Part shown: piece after piece, positions 12,984-25,800 of the stretch
Numbering within the stretch: position 1 is the stretch's first letter
How the letters are laid out: every line of letters begins with the position of its first letter
Assembly (NCBI RefSeq): GCF_024713975.1
Contig: NC_091106.1
Coordinates: 10,519,001 to 10,583,000, forward strand
From: Paralichthys olivaceus
Lineage: Eukaryota; Chordata; Actinopteri; Pleuronectiformes; Paralichthyidae
DNA length: 64,000 bases
Direction: 5' to 3'
Notes under the pieces: generated by a model
Database searches by the model: none
Told to the model about the DNA's origin: nothing
What the model saw: only the letters and a program-made list of their open reading frames with translations
Program-made: the position numbers and the translations under genes

Positions 12984-15900
12984 CAAATGGCAATAGTATC
13001 GTTCACACAGGAGAACAAAGCCATATAGAGACTTTTGTAACTCTGGGGTGACTGCTGGGGGTGGGTGTTTGGGCTGTGGAGAACCATCATCATACCTATC
13101 CAAAATGACCCGCCTGCTTCTGCTGGACTGGGAGATTGCGATTCAAGATTTTTTTTCCCCTCTGAAAGACAAATGGGACAAGCTGAAGGTTTTATAACTC
13201 AAAGCGTTGCATGCTTCCTCCTCAAACCTGTATCCTCTTCCAAGTGAATCTATTTATGAAGCGAATGAGTGCATGTTTGTAACAAGACAAAAATCTAACC
13301 TCCTGTTGTTATCACCTTCTCCTTTTTGTGCTAAAGAAAAAAAAGATGCCACTGTTTTGAAAGTAATCCTCGCTCTATGAATCCTCTTGTAAGAGAGTTG
13401 CAATAATTGATCCACAACCTTAACCTTTTGACTTTATTTCAGGGTGGCATTTTTCCGAGTCAAGTATGATAGTTAAACTTTACAATTCTAAGAATGAATG
13501 GAGTAGTATTATGATCTTGTTATGCTATAAATTCATTACAACCGAGCTCCGGCTCTTTTCAGAATCAGCAAGACGTGGAAATAGTATTACTCTGCCACTG
13601 CCAAATTTAGTTGCAAAGTTAGCTATACTACTTTGCTCAGTTTTGTGCAGCCATTACAGTGCTATACGAATTCACTGCCCATCCTTTCAATCAACATGTT
13701 TTTCACATTTTTTTGTGCAGATGCAGAACATATATCCACATGTTTGGTGACGGCCTATGCAAAGTGAACACCTGCTATTCCCAGATGTTCACTGTGTGTT
13801 CATAGGTTATGCTCCATAGATTTTATTTTTTTTTTAGTTTTATTTTATTTTTGTGTACAGGGGTGTGTGTGTGTGTGTGCGTGTGTATCATAGTGCATGT
13901 TGATTTCAGCCTAAACCTGAGATGACGTTCAGGTCAGGAAAGAATTTCAATGTTTTCTTTTCCTGACAAAATGGTTGTTTTCTTCCGATGAATCCGACTG
14001 ATGTAATGACAGATCCACTCACTATAGCAGAAGTGTCGGGCTGTGTGGTTCTCTGGTCGCTTTTGGTCCCGTTGAATGCGGAGCTGGTTAATTTTTAGAA
14101 GCAGGCGCGGGCAGTAAATGCTTCTTGCTCCATTATTTGGGTTTGCAGTTTGATTATACCTCTGTGTTCTCTTTGATTTAATTTTTTTTTTTTTACTTGC
14201 ATCATAGTTTCTGCTGGTGATCTTGTGGCCAAGTTACTAATAACTTGAGGGAATGTGTGTGTTGGGATTCAGATAAAGGAAACATCAAGAAACTTTGTAA
14301 AGAATGAGAGGGGGGACAACACAGTCATGGCCAGAGAGAAGTAAACTTCACATTTGCGGTCGCTAGCAGGACACATGTTGTGCCCTCGGTTGTTCCTCGG
14401 CCATTGGTCTTTCGTTCTTCCTTCTAGAACAAAATAAGGAAGTGCACGCTCTCCTCTCAAGCTGTGAAATGGAGTGTTTATTGTCAGTTGATTGCACGCA
14501 GTTCACTGAGGGGAAGTTGCTAGCCACTTGTGTAAAAAGGACAATATTCTGATTAGAGCTTTTTTTAAAGGGCTGCACACTGGCAGCACACAATACAAGG
14601 TAGAATGGAACTGCATAAGGTCAGCAAACTAGAAATGATATTAATTCTTCCCACGGTGATAGAACATGTTGTGTCCCGGTGACTCTTAGTATAGCATGCA
14701 TGGTGGGTGCCAAACATTTTCTTGTGCCACTGATGTAAACCTGCGACGGACCATGGTCGCTATTCTCCCCCTGCTGCAGCGATGTAAATGTGCTGTAGAG
14801 CGACAATGCCCTAGTTTTCTGACTCATCCTAACAGGAAATGGGAGAGGACTCTGGTCAGTGCAGTGACTTTAACCAATCTCTTGGTTTATTTTTGCCACT
14901 TCAGAGAGAGAACTGCTCTCGCCAGAGTGAGCTTCAGTTCTCAGATGTAATACTTGCATACACTGGTCTTGTTTAGCTGTGAAAAAGAAGAACAAATTAT
15001 TGTTCATTAATCATTACCTTATTTATGACATTAATTTATGGGATTATTGAATGCATACTCTATTTTGCGCTGGTCATTTGAAAGGAATGACTGGGCACGT
15101 TTATTTTTCTCCCTCTGTGAACTCCTTATTAAGTATTTTGTTTTCCTTGTTTATTTTACAGCAATACACTTTTTATTTCACTATGTTATAGTGATTAAGT
15201 ATGCCAATGTCTGTTGTCTTTAGAGCGGGTGTTTAATTTTATTTTATTTTTTCAATTTAACCACGACTGCCAGGTTTTCTTGATGTTTTGTTGTGCTCTT
15301 TGTTAAGCTGAGATAGAAGAATTTACACTGATCCTGAAAGCATTTGTTGCCAAAATTAATGTACAGTTGGGGTTTAGGATTGAAGGTTGAAGATGGACAC
15401 ATTCCCCACATACTGTAGAAGCTCTTTAAAAAGTAATTTAATCATTTTTTACATTCGTCACATGTATGGTTTATGTTTAGATATAATGACTAAGTAGTCA
15501 CAATCGAAGATTAGCTGTTGAACTCATCACGAGAGAATATCTTTTCCAAATCTTTGAAAAGAAAAGAAATACTGCCACTCATAACTCAAGCTTCCAGGTA
15601 TTGTGATGGGATGTTGAAATGTTTTGAATATCACTGGATCAGACATAAGGCTGCTGCTTCTGCTGTGTAGATTCAGACCCAAATATACAGAGAAATAATG
15701 GAGAGAAAAAAATCTCACCAATTCTTTCTGTTGCAAATGCAAAAAGAAATGTTTAATTGGTGTCAAAGTGATTCTGAGTCAGTGAGTCGACCTGTGGAAG
15801 AATTACCTGAACGTTCTGATTGCCTCATCGCTCAGCAGCGATAATGTGATTCTCTAAATTCTGTTGCAGTTTCTTTGACGGAACGTTTTGTTGCATTTGA

Positions 15901-16065
15901 CAAAAGCTGCCAACCCAGTATCAGTTTGTGTCAGTTGTCTGCCATGTCTATTAGACCGACACACCTTTTTGGTTTTTGTATGCTAACCTCTGTTGATAAA
16001 ATGTTTATAAGATTTATTTTCGCCAAAGATATGCAATTGCATTATATATGGTATTACAAAATATT

Positions 16066-16071
16066 AATAAA
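16066..16071 (+). terminator. Distal FOXN2 poly(A) signal candidate
   Basis: An AATAAA lies in an A/T-rich context about 3.25 kb after the stop and is followed by a short T/G-rich stretch. A long 3' UTR is usual for vertebrate FOXN2, which is why this site is listed. Confidence 0.4.
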
Positions 16072-16090
16072 AACCTGTTCTTGTTACGAC

Positions 16091-17980
16091 TGTGAGCATC
16101 TTTTAAGTTCTCTTCTGAGCCTGAGATCAACTTCCACTGCAAATAAGACTTGACAAACTCCTCCACAGCAGAAGAATGCCATCACTTCACATTATTATCC
16201 TACACTTGCTAAATTTTTGATCAACATTGCCACCTGCTGTGAAGGCCACATTCAACTTAATAATGCCCATTCTTTGGAGTAGTTCCCCATGTGGCTGCTT
16301 TCTCACTCGCTTCTCACACAACCATGTTACAGCTGGCAAATATTTCCCACCAGGTCCAGCAGTTCAGTGCCATTTTGACTGCACAAGCTGTGCTCGGCAC
16401 CACGTGTGGCAGCTCCACCACACTTTTTCCCCTTTCTTCCCACCGCATGTCTCTTGAACGCACCAGCGTGGCAGGCTGCCAGGAAATGCACCTCACATGG
16501 ATGAGGATTTCAGGTCCCTGCCAGTGATGGATGCATCATCAGATGTCCTCTACGACACTCTTCCCTGTAAGTTAATTAGTCATGGAGGACTGCGGGATGA
16601 ACACAGTGTGACCCTGAACAAGGGCCTGTCTGACTAGCCTCAGGCCCATTGGCACAGCTCTATTGTTCAATAGAGTCCTGTGTGTGGACTGGAAGAGGGG
16701 GGCTTCTCCCTACTGACTGCCTCAATTCAGCTGGAAATCAGAGCAGCATCAGACCCCCCCCCCCCAACCCTCCCCCTCCCACACGGCCCTAGCAACCACG
16801 CCACGCCGACAGTTGCCAGGCAACCAGACAATGCTGGAGCCACTGGCTGTGGCGTGCATGCGTGTGTGAGAGAGTTTGTGTTTTGCCTGTGTGCATTTAA
16901 GATCAGAGATGTTGAGACAGCAGCAGAGGAAATGTCTTTTCTTTGGTGCAAAAACAAAAAGCACTCAACCAACACGTTTAGCAGCTGATAGAATGAAAAA
17001 ACTCCACAGTTATGATTTCTTAAAAGAACGGCGATACTCTTTGGTCAGAATATAAAGAGATTATTATGGATTAGCTGAAATTAATCGTGTAGGATTTGAG
17101 TGGTGATGGCTGCATTAGCAACGTGTCGTTTCACTTCCAGTCTAAATGGGTCATGTGCGTTTTAAAGGGAAATCACAGGGACTATCACTATTCACAATGT
17201 TACAACCCACTTAATATTTGTTGACTGTGTTTATGTTAATGCAGCCCTTAGCACACTCAGACTCAGGAGTAAATAATATATCAGTTGCATGACATCATGT
17301 TTAATTTTGATGGCATTAGGTTTGGAAAACATAAAAGCAGGATAAAGTATGACACAATAACTAGTTTCTCTAGTTTGTTTTAAATTAAAATCATTTTCAG
17401 ACCTTACTATGTACGAATAGCTACAATATATAACATTATATTTTTAGGGTTCAGCATATCAGCAGTAAAATGTACAAAGGTACAATTTTCTTGTTCTTGT
17501 GGTTAGTGGTGGGATCCCAGGATTTATCTGTGTCCATAATGGTGGCAGAAGTTCTAAGATCCTATAGTAGTATCATAGTAGTCTAATGCAATTAAAATCC
17601 ATACATTCAAACTGAAAATGATGCATAAGTACGTATTGTAAGTTATTAGTAAAAATAAAAAGTATTGAAGTAAGTAGGTTACTCATTATGCAAAGTTGTC
17701 AATTTCAAAATAAGTGTTGCATCAATTAATAAAAATGTGCTCCTATTTTGAATATTACTATTAATTAATTAAGTAGTTTAAACTCTAATAAATGCATCAT
17801 CATCATCATTATTATTCTTATTATTATTATTGCAGTCCACCACATTTATCTATCATCAGCAGTATCATATTATTATTACTATTTTATCGTAGTATTATTA
17901 TTATATATCGTAGATTAAATTATTATTGAAGTAGATAACAATAACAATATCGATCTAGTTTTGCTATTTGAGACCTTTGA
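16091..17980. other. FOXN2-PPP1R21 intergenic spacer
   Basis: No gene was recognised. The spacer contains a run of 12 C at 16754-16765 inside a GC-rich patch, AT-rich DNA, and ATC/ATT trinucleotide runs around 17795-17900. Short reading frames here lack recognisable domains. Confidence 0.7.
17795..17832. repeat. (ATC)n/(ATT)n trinucleotide microsatellite
   Basis: CATCATCATCATCATT passes into repeated ATT units. More degenerate ATT repeats continue to about 17925. Confidence 0.85.
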
Positions 17981-17995
17981 ACGCTAGAGGGCGCC
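17981..17995 (+). promoter_or_regulatory. CTCF-like motif upstream of PPP1R21
   Basis: ACGCTAGAGGGCGCC fits 10 of 12 positions of the CTCF core CCASYAGRKGGC. It lies about 670 bases upstream of the PPP1R21 start, at the edge of its GC-rich promoter. The motif match is seen directly; binding is inferred. Confidence 0.4.
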
Positions 17996-18651
17996 CTGTT
18001 GACACCTGCCCACCACTTCCTGTTTTGTGACCTCTGACCTCTGAGCTAGTGTCGGGTCGGCTCCCTCTCAGGAGGAGGACTCTGCGGGCTGGAGAATGGA
18101 GTCACTCCTTCAGATGAGTCGGTTATTAAAGATGTCTCAGTAGCTTTAGCAGCAGCTACACCTTCCCTCTGACAGGACTGACGGAGGCGGGCGGTCTCAC
18201 AGCCGCTGTCAGAAAACACGGAGCTAGCTTAGTCGGATTTGTTTTGCTACATAGCCAGTTAGCTCTTGGCTAGTCTGCTAGCTAGCAGCCTGTCACCGCT
18301 AACTTAGGAAAGCATTGCTGTGCTCAGGAAACTCGGCGTGAATCACATGACCAGCGAGCGCATCTCTGTCCGGGAGACTCCGGGATCGAGCCTCTGTCAC
18401 AATGTGTCCGAGCTCAGTTTCACCGAGTAACGGAACAAGCATCCGTAAAGTATCCCGTCATACTGAGCTAGCTCATCTGACTTAGCTTCCAGCTCACCAC
18501 CGCCCACACCTCAGGCAGCAGAGCACAGTGAGAGCGCTGTCGGGGTTTCGGTTTGGACGAGCTAACCGGACCGGCGTCAGCTGACGGAGGCCACCGAGGC
18601 TAACGTCAACCAGCATCCACCGCTTGCGACGGGATAACGTGTCCAAGGACC
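17996..18651 (+). promoter_or_regulatory. PPP1R21: PPP1R21 promoter and 5' untranslated region
   Basis: GC content and CpG density rise sharply compared with the AT-rich spacer on the left, as in a housekeeping CpG-island promoter. An ETS-like CACTTCCTG occurs at 18014-18022. No TATA box was identified and the transcription start cannot be fixed. The ATG at 18652 sits in the good context GACCATGGC. Confidence 0.55.
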
Positions 18652-21600
18652 ATGGCTACCGTCACAGACCTGCAAACCAAATACAGCAAGCTGGCACAGG
18701 AGTACTCCAAGGTAAGACACAGCTATCACTGCCCCTGTCATGACGTTAGCTGTCAGCGATGAGCAGGAAGGACAGTCAGTGCCCATGTGTTGTTAGCATT
18801 AGCCACCCTTTAACGAGTGGTGACACTGACAGATCAGTGCTGCAGACATTACTAAAGAATACATCAAACCTGATTGTGTTCCAGCAGTGTGAGTGTTGAG
18901 GTGTTGTTCATGATCTTTATGCTCATTTGTGTCATGGAGGCTGTAAACTAGTTCATGGTATTGCTTTACTCTGAGAGGTTCTAATGCTACATGCTACATA
19001 CAGACATTAGAAAGACAATGACACTAGAAATGGTTTAGTAACACTTTACACAAACTAAAGCCTTTAAGCCTTAAAGTAGATTAAATCAGTTAGAACTTGT
19101 TCAATGACGCCAGATTACTGTTTGTAGGGTGTGAATGATAAGTCTGAGTTTATACAGCCTCGATCATTCAAAGTGCTCAACAGAACAGTTTTTCCATTCA
19201 TCAATTCACACGCATTCAAACGCATTCACACACTGCCAGCTCAGCTGTCGGGAGCAATTTGGGGTTTAGTATCTTGCCCAAGTACACTTAGGCATGCAGG
19301 ATGGGGGACACTGCAATCCGGGATCAAACTAGTGACCTTCTGGTTAGTGGATGACCCACTCTATCACTGACAATGGCATTCTGAGATACGATTAGATATG
19401 TTGTGGTTATAACTGCTGTCATTTCTTGATGAGTAACATTCCAATTTGTTTACGTTGTAAAATGATCTTATTCCTAAGAGATTGTCTAAAGTGCATCGAA
19501 TCTCCACCTGCTGGGCCCACATTAGATGCCATATCATTCACTCATAGCATTTGGCGATGTGGCCACAAATAGTTTTTGCACTATTCGTTATGGGCGGAGA
19601 ATGACAAACAAACAATTTTACAAATCTGAAGTAAATCAATTATTTCTTATACCTCCTCACTGTGTTTACACAATAAATACAAATTACTTTATATTAGGCT
19701 TTTGTTATATTGCTGTTTGCCACTGATGAAAATTCTGTTGCATTACTTTTGATATTGTTATTGCCCAGCTTGACTTGCTCATAAACTTAACTGCTTTAGT
19801 GTTGTTAATACCAGTCACTCTTGTGACATTTCAAGTTGACAGTAACAACCCTGTTGTGCAAATGTTATACTGGTAACTTATCAATGAGTAACAGTAAAGT
19901 CTGTATTTTCTCCTGTGAGCTTTATGTGCCCTTTGTTTCTGTGTCAGCTGACAGCACAGGGAGCATGTGTTGTTTCCTGTTCTGCTCTGATCTCCCCGTT
20001 AACCAAGCATCTCTTTCCTGCACAGAAAGTGCTGACTGTGTAGCTGTCACAACTGTGGTTAACAGACACAGAGTGAAATGCCTTGAGTTTTACATATTTT
20101 CATGCAGAATAGGATTAAAAACTGCCTTTCCATCTCAACCTTGATCACTGATGATGATGTTTTATATTGTATTTATGTCTTATCTCAACAGTTTCCTTTG
20201 TCTTTTCACAGCTCCGTGCCCAGAATCAGGTGCTAAAGAAGGCAGTAGTAGATGAACAGGCCAACTCTGTCTCACTAAAGGTAAATTGACATATTCAAAT
20301 AATATGAGTATGATCAGAGCCATAGATAATTGCTGTAAACACCAACATAATCATATTTGCTGAACAAATTCAGAGGGCCAACTAATTGGACTGTACTTGT
20401 TGCTATGGCGCTATTAGTTATGTTATAATTCATTGTGTAATTATGTTTTACACAATGAAAACTGTACCTCCTGTGCCTTTTTTCAATCAAAGCAAGAACT
20501 CACATTTCTACAGCAGTTACTCTAAATCATTGGTAAAAAGAAGACGTGCAGACATGTTATCTGTAACATGTGTTTCTCACTAGACAAATGTTTATTTGTC
20601 ACCAGGAGCAGCTGAAGCAGAGGGACCAGAGCCTGAGGAAACAGGAGCAGGAGATGGACAGTCTCAGCTTTAGGAACCAACAACTAGCCAAGAGGGTGGA
20701 GCTACTGCAAGAGGAGCTAGCCACCAGTGAAGCCAAGGGCAAAAAGGGGAAGGTGATCATTTGGGGAAATAAAAGCATGTAACGACTCAGTATGGTAGAG
20801 AATGTACAGGATGCACTGTTCTTTTTGTAATGAACGTTCAAATTAATTTGATAGCTGAGACATTAGCTTTGCTTTAGAGTGATATTTGAAATCTTCAAGC
20901 TCAGTAATGATTATGATCAAACACTAATGTTTGTGGAGCTAAATTACTGTAGTCAGCAGTCCCTAATGTATCTGTAATTCCTGCAGAGTAAAGGAGACTC
21001 TCCCTCACAGCATGGCCTGCAGACACAGAATGTATTTGATGAGGACCTGCAGAAGAAGATAGAAGAAAATGAGCGACTTCATATCCAAGTAGGAAACCAT
21101 GCTGTGTTAATATTCGTCTATCATTGCTCTGGGTACACAGTATTTAAAGTTAATGCACCGGGGAAGCAGTGCATGTGATGGCTCTGTGTTCTGCTGTACG
21201 CTCAGTTTTATGAAGCAGATGAGCAGCATAGGAGGCAGGAGGCTGAGCTGAGGACACGACTACAGGAGCTGGAGAAAGACTCTGATCAGCACCAGGCTGT
21301 TGTGGACGGACTCACCACCAAGTACATGGAAAATATCGAGCGGCTGCAGAGCGACAAAGCTCGCTTAGAGGTGAGGATCACCAGGATGAGGATGAAGTAC
21401 ATGAAATCCAGTTCAGTTTCTATGACATTCCATAAAATGTGTGTATTTTACTTTGTTTTGAAAGGTGAAAGCACAGACTCTGGAGAGGGAAGCAAAGGAG
21501 TGCAGAATGCGAACAGAAGAGTGGTATATCTACTTCTTATTCACAATTTGAGAGTAATGTAATTGATCAATGTGGTGGAAGAATTTGCGTATAGACATTT

Positions 21601-22819
21601 TCAGACACAAACTCCAGAGAATAACTACAGACTTTTTACAAGGGGGCCAGGTGGAAAGAGTCTGCAGAAAGTCCAGAGGCTTTCAATTGGACATCTCTGG
21701 GGTTCAGAGCATGTCTGAAAGCAGCTTTAGAAACATCATCATTGTGCCTAGTCGCTTGGTGAGAATCCTGAAGAGAATTTTACTCAGGTGCTTGGGGAAA
21801 AAACTCCAGAGAATGTCCACAGGAACTGACTCGGACATTTGCATTCTCTAATACAGCCCCTCTGGATGATTTCAGGAGTTCAGTGTCTGAAAGCAGCTTA
21901 TGATACTAATTGAAATTATGCGTGACTGACGTGTGTCTGACATGAACCATGACCGTACATTTTTGCAAATTGTAGTTTTGACTCTCAGACTGAATTACAG
22001 CTTACGTGTGATCCATTGAAAAGTGTATTGTAATCTGTTTTGTTCTATTATTTTTGGTCTGTGTCTACAGTCAGCAGCAGTTGAGGCGGTGCCAGTCAGA
22101 GCTGAACAAACAGGTGAAACAGAGCAGCAGTGTTATCCAGGAGAAAGTGCCCTTCAATGACACCAGTGAGTATCACTCGGACAAAAACAACCTGCTACGG
22201 AGCAGGCGTCTATTTGCGAACACTGATGTCTGTGTCACTGATACTTAACAGCATTCTGCCCAGGAGTAAACTGTGTAATGCTACACCACACAATATCGCA
22301 CAGGAGGAGGAGGCAGGAGGCTAAACAATTTATATTTGTCAAGTCCGTAAAGTTCAGTGCAGGGGCCGAGGATCTGCTCTGGTTTTAAATGCTCTTCTCT
22401 GTCATCCTGCAGAATTTAGTGACTACAACAGCCTAAACGTTCCACCACACAATCGACGGCACCAGGTGAGTGAGAGAACAAACCAAAGAGTTACTGGGTG
22501 TATTGTAAGTTCTATAATGTCACATAAAGAACATCTCTCGACATGTCTCTATTAAAACCGCTTCACTTTATTAGAATAGAACTGGGTACAGATTATGTCA
22601 TGATATTGTACTATAGGTTGCTAAAGGTTTTCATTTGTTCACTCTAAAATTTTAATTTCTGTTTAGAAGAAATTAAATCTTTCATTTATTTTTATTTATT
22701 TACACCTTCATTTAATTTGACCCAGTAACGTCTATACTGATGCTTACAGAAATCTCACTATTGCTGCCTTTATATAGATACCAATATTATTCATATAGAG
22801 CCTGTAGTTGCATATATAC

Positions 22820-22865
<46 letters not shown>

Positions 22866-25800
22866 TTAATTTATATTTAGTTGGAGGGGGGTCTCTCTCT
22901 CTTTAGAGGCCACCATGTTTTTTTTTTACTGAAGGCTACCCCAGGTTCTCTCTCATGTTTGGAAGGGGAGTGTAAGATGAGGAGTATTCAGCTGCAACAT
23001 GCAACTTCACCTCTAGATGTCACTAAATTCTACACACTGAACCTTTAATTCATAAAGCTTTATGATTTAACATATGTTGTGTGTTCTTCTGTGGATACAG
23101 ATTAAGTCCCGGGATGTGGCAGGTCAAGCTTTGAGCTTTATTCAGGACCTGGTCGCTGCTCTGTTGAACTTCCACTCGTACACCGAGCAGAGGGTTCACA
23201 TCTATCCCCTGGACTCCTCCATTGAGCCCATCTCCCCTCTGAACCAGAAGGTGAGGCTACCCCACCACAAGAGACAACGTCTGTCAGGAATACAGTTACA
23301 ACTGGTTCTGCATGTTGAGGATTATCCAATGCAACTTGGAAGCTTTATTTTTCTCTTTACCCAGTTTTCTCAGTACCTTCATGAGAACGCAGCCTATGTG
23401 CGCCCCCTGGAGGACAGCTTCCTGCAGTTACACGAAAGCATCACAGAAGACACTGTCACAGTATTGGTGAGTGGTATTTAGACAGGGAAATGTTGTTGCT
23501 TGTTTATATTTAAACACTAATTGTGGTTATTTTTGTTGAATTGAAGGAGACTGTGGTGAAGCTGAAGAGCTTTGCTGATAATTTCTCCTCGTACACCCAC
23601 TTCCTGCAAAAGATTCTTCCCTACCAGCTGAAAAGGTCAGCCTTCCATGTGTGTGTTAGTGATAAAGAAATGCAGTGGTGGAGGCTGCACTTAAGACTGT
23701 CTCCTCTTTTCCTTTCAGCCTCGAAGAAGAGAGTGACGCCGCTCTTAGTACTGCTGCTCTCACTGCGAAAAACCAGGAGCTGCAGAGCGACATGAAAAGA
23801 ATTACATCTGTGTTTGAGAAACTGAAGAACTACATTAACCTTTTGGCCTTACCCAGTATGTTATTATCTGAGCTGTTTTTACATGAAACTTCCATAGCTG
23901 GAATATCTACCTTACAAATTCATGTCAATTTAAATACAGAATTTGCTCATTTTTAAAAGAATGGCTTCTTTTCTGCACTGTGTCTCAGGTGTTCAGCAGG
24001 ACGCCATGCCACAGAGCAGCACCTCAGCGGTCTTCACCCAGCTGGCTGCCTGCCTTCACAGTCTCCACGATGCCATTAAAGGTGAGCAGTGCTGTGAGTC
24101 CATTTTGACCCACAGTCATTCACGACCAGCACAAAATAGCGCAGCCGTTCCCTCATGTGATCGCCTCACTGTTGCTGCCGTTCGTTAAAGTCACACTCGC
24201 ATCTTCTGTTTGCACAACAATACACCACCTGAACAGTTGTTGTAGAGTAAATATCCAGAAGCTTCAGTGTAGCGTGAACACTGCAGTGCTCTACAGTCAG
24301 AAAGAGTCAGCCAACACATTTAATGTTTTAATTTAATTAGTATGTTTGTTTTTTAGTGATTGTGGCGAAATTTATCCACTGATTCCAGAAATTGTGTCAA
24401 ATTTGGTGCATTTTGGAAACGCGATACGTTCAATATTAATAAACTTAATTAACAGGCGACCAGTGCTCTGTAGCAGCAGTGGCTAGAACTCATCAATACA
24501 AGTTACTTTGTTGACTGTGCATTCACAACAACAGCAATAACAACTGATTCTCCAATATGGGGTTTCTGCGTCTGGATTAACAGGTGATCAGCTCTTTGTG
24601 CAGCAGCAGTGGCTTCAGGGTTCTGGGGACTGAATCCAGCCGCAGCTCTTTACTTGCTGCAGCTCAGTTATAATCAAGCATATCAAGCAAACCGCCCATT
24701 CTAAACAAGCATGTACGGCCACTTCTTATGGCCGCTGCACTAGCCTACACAAAACCTGCCGTTTTACACAATGAAAATATATAAAATAAAGTTCATTCAT
24801 GGGAAATATGCTGTGTTAATGCCTCTCCTGTTTCTCCTTCTTGTTTGTCCAGAGATGTCAAAGCATTACAACCAGAAGGCTGGCTTAGAGCAGGAGCTCC
24901 CCACCATCACCCAGAAGCTCTGCACCACCTCAGAGTGTCTGCTGGGATCTCTGGGCTCGCTGACCAGCAGCACTGGCAAGGTACAGCCAACAGAGGGCAG
25001 GCAGCCGCCAGTTTTATGTTTCCTTTACTGCGTGTTCAGTCAGTGTGTGTGTTCTTTGATAGCTGTAATTCATAAAGGCTTAATTGCAAATCGCAGTGAA
25101 TTTTCACTGCAACTGGATTATGTTGGTGAATTGCCACCGATGTGATAACGCAGAACGGCAGGACTCAGGTGGGCAGATCTGAGATGTTCAAAGATACTGT
25201 CCAAATCACAGTTTGTACAGCTGCTCCCCAGTCAGAGTAAAGGGATTAAATGATTTCTCTTTGTGGACCAAGTTGACTGTTGGCTAATGTGTGTGTGCTG
25301 ATGGGAGGCACAGTGGTGGGTTGCAGCGCTGAATAACACGCTGGCACGGGATGTGTGGAGTGAGCTGCATTTTGTGAGTGATCGTCTCTGCAGGAAAATG
25401 CTTAATAGCTCAGATGTTTATCACCACGGACACTTTGTGGTGGCATCACTTCTCTGCTGTAAACACACTGGTTAACGCTGCGCATCTGCACTGAGAAACA
25501 TGAGAATTAATTAGCCTTTCGTTCTCTTTTGTTTGAATAAAAAAGATAATATTATCACCGTTTTGTTGCAGATCGCCACTTTCTTCAGCAACAACTTGGA
25601 TTTCTTCACATCCTCAGGATACAGTACGAGAACCAGCACACTAGCCCTCAACCCCTTGCAAGCAGAGAGTATGTTGGCCAACAAGAAGAAAGCGGCCGCT
25701 TATATTCAAGCAATCAAAAAGGTTTGTATGCATTTAAAGCTGTTGGGCATACCCAGGTCTGGGCTGGTGACGATAAAAGTCCACAGAGTTTTGAATAGTC

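Larger units (their letters stand above)
12817..16090 (+). other. FOXN2: Probable FOXN2 3' untranslated region
   Basis: AT-rich DNA with no open frame follows the FOXN2 stop. A proximal AATAAA lies at 12978-12983, 162 bases after the stop, and a distal one at 16066-16071. Using both would give a short and a roughly 3.3-kb 3' UTR. A GT-rich microsatellite is at 13861-13888. The extent is inferred from signals only; no transcript evidence is available. Confidence 0.45.
22466..23100 (+). other. PPP1R21: PPP1R21 intron 8
   Basis: The intron holds a (TA)n(CA)n microsatellite at 22812-22863 followed directly by a truncated MITE-like element ending at 23047. No extra exon was recognised. Confidence 0.8.
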
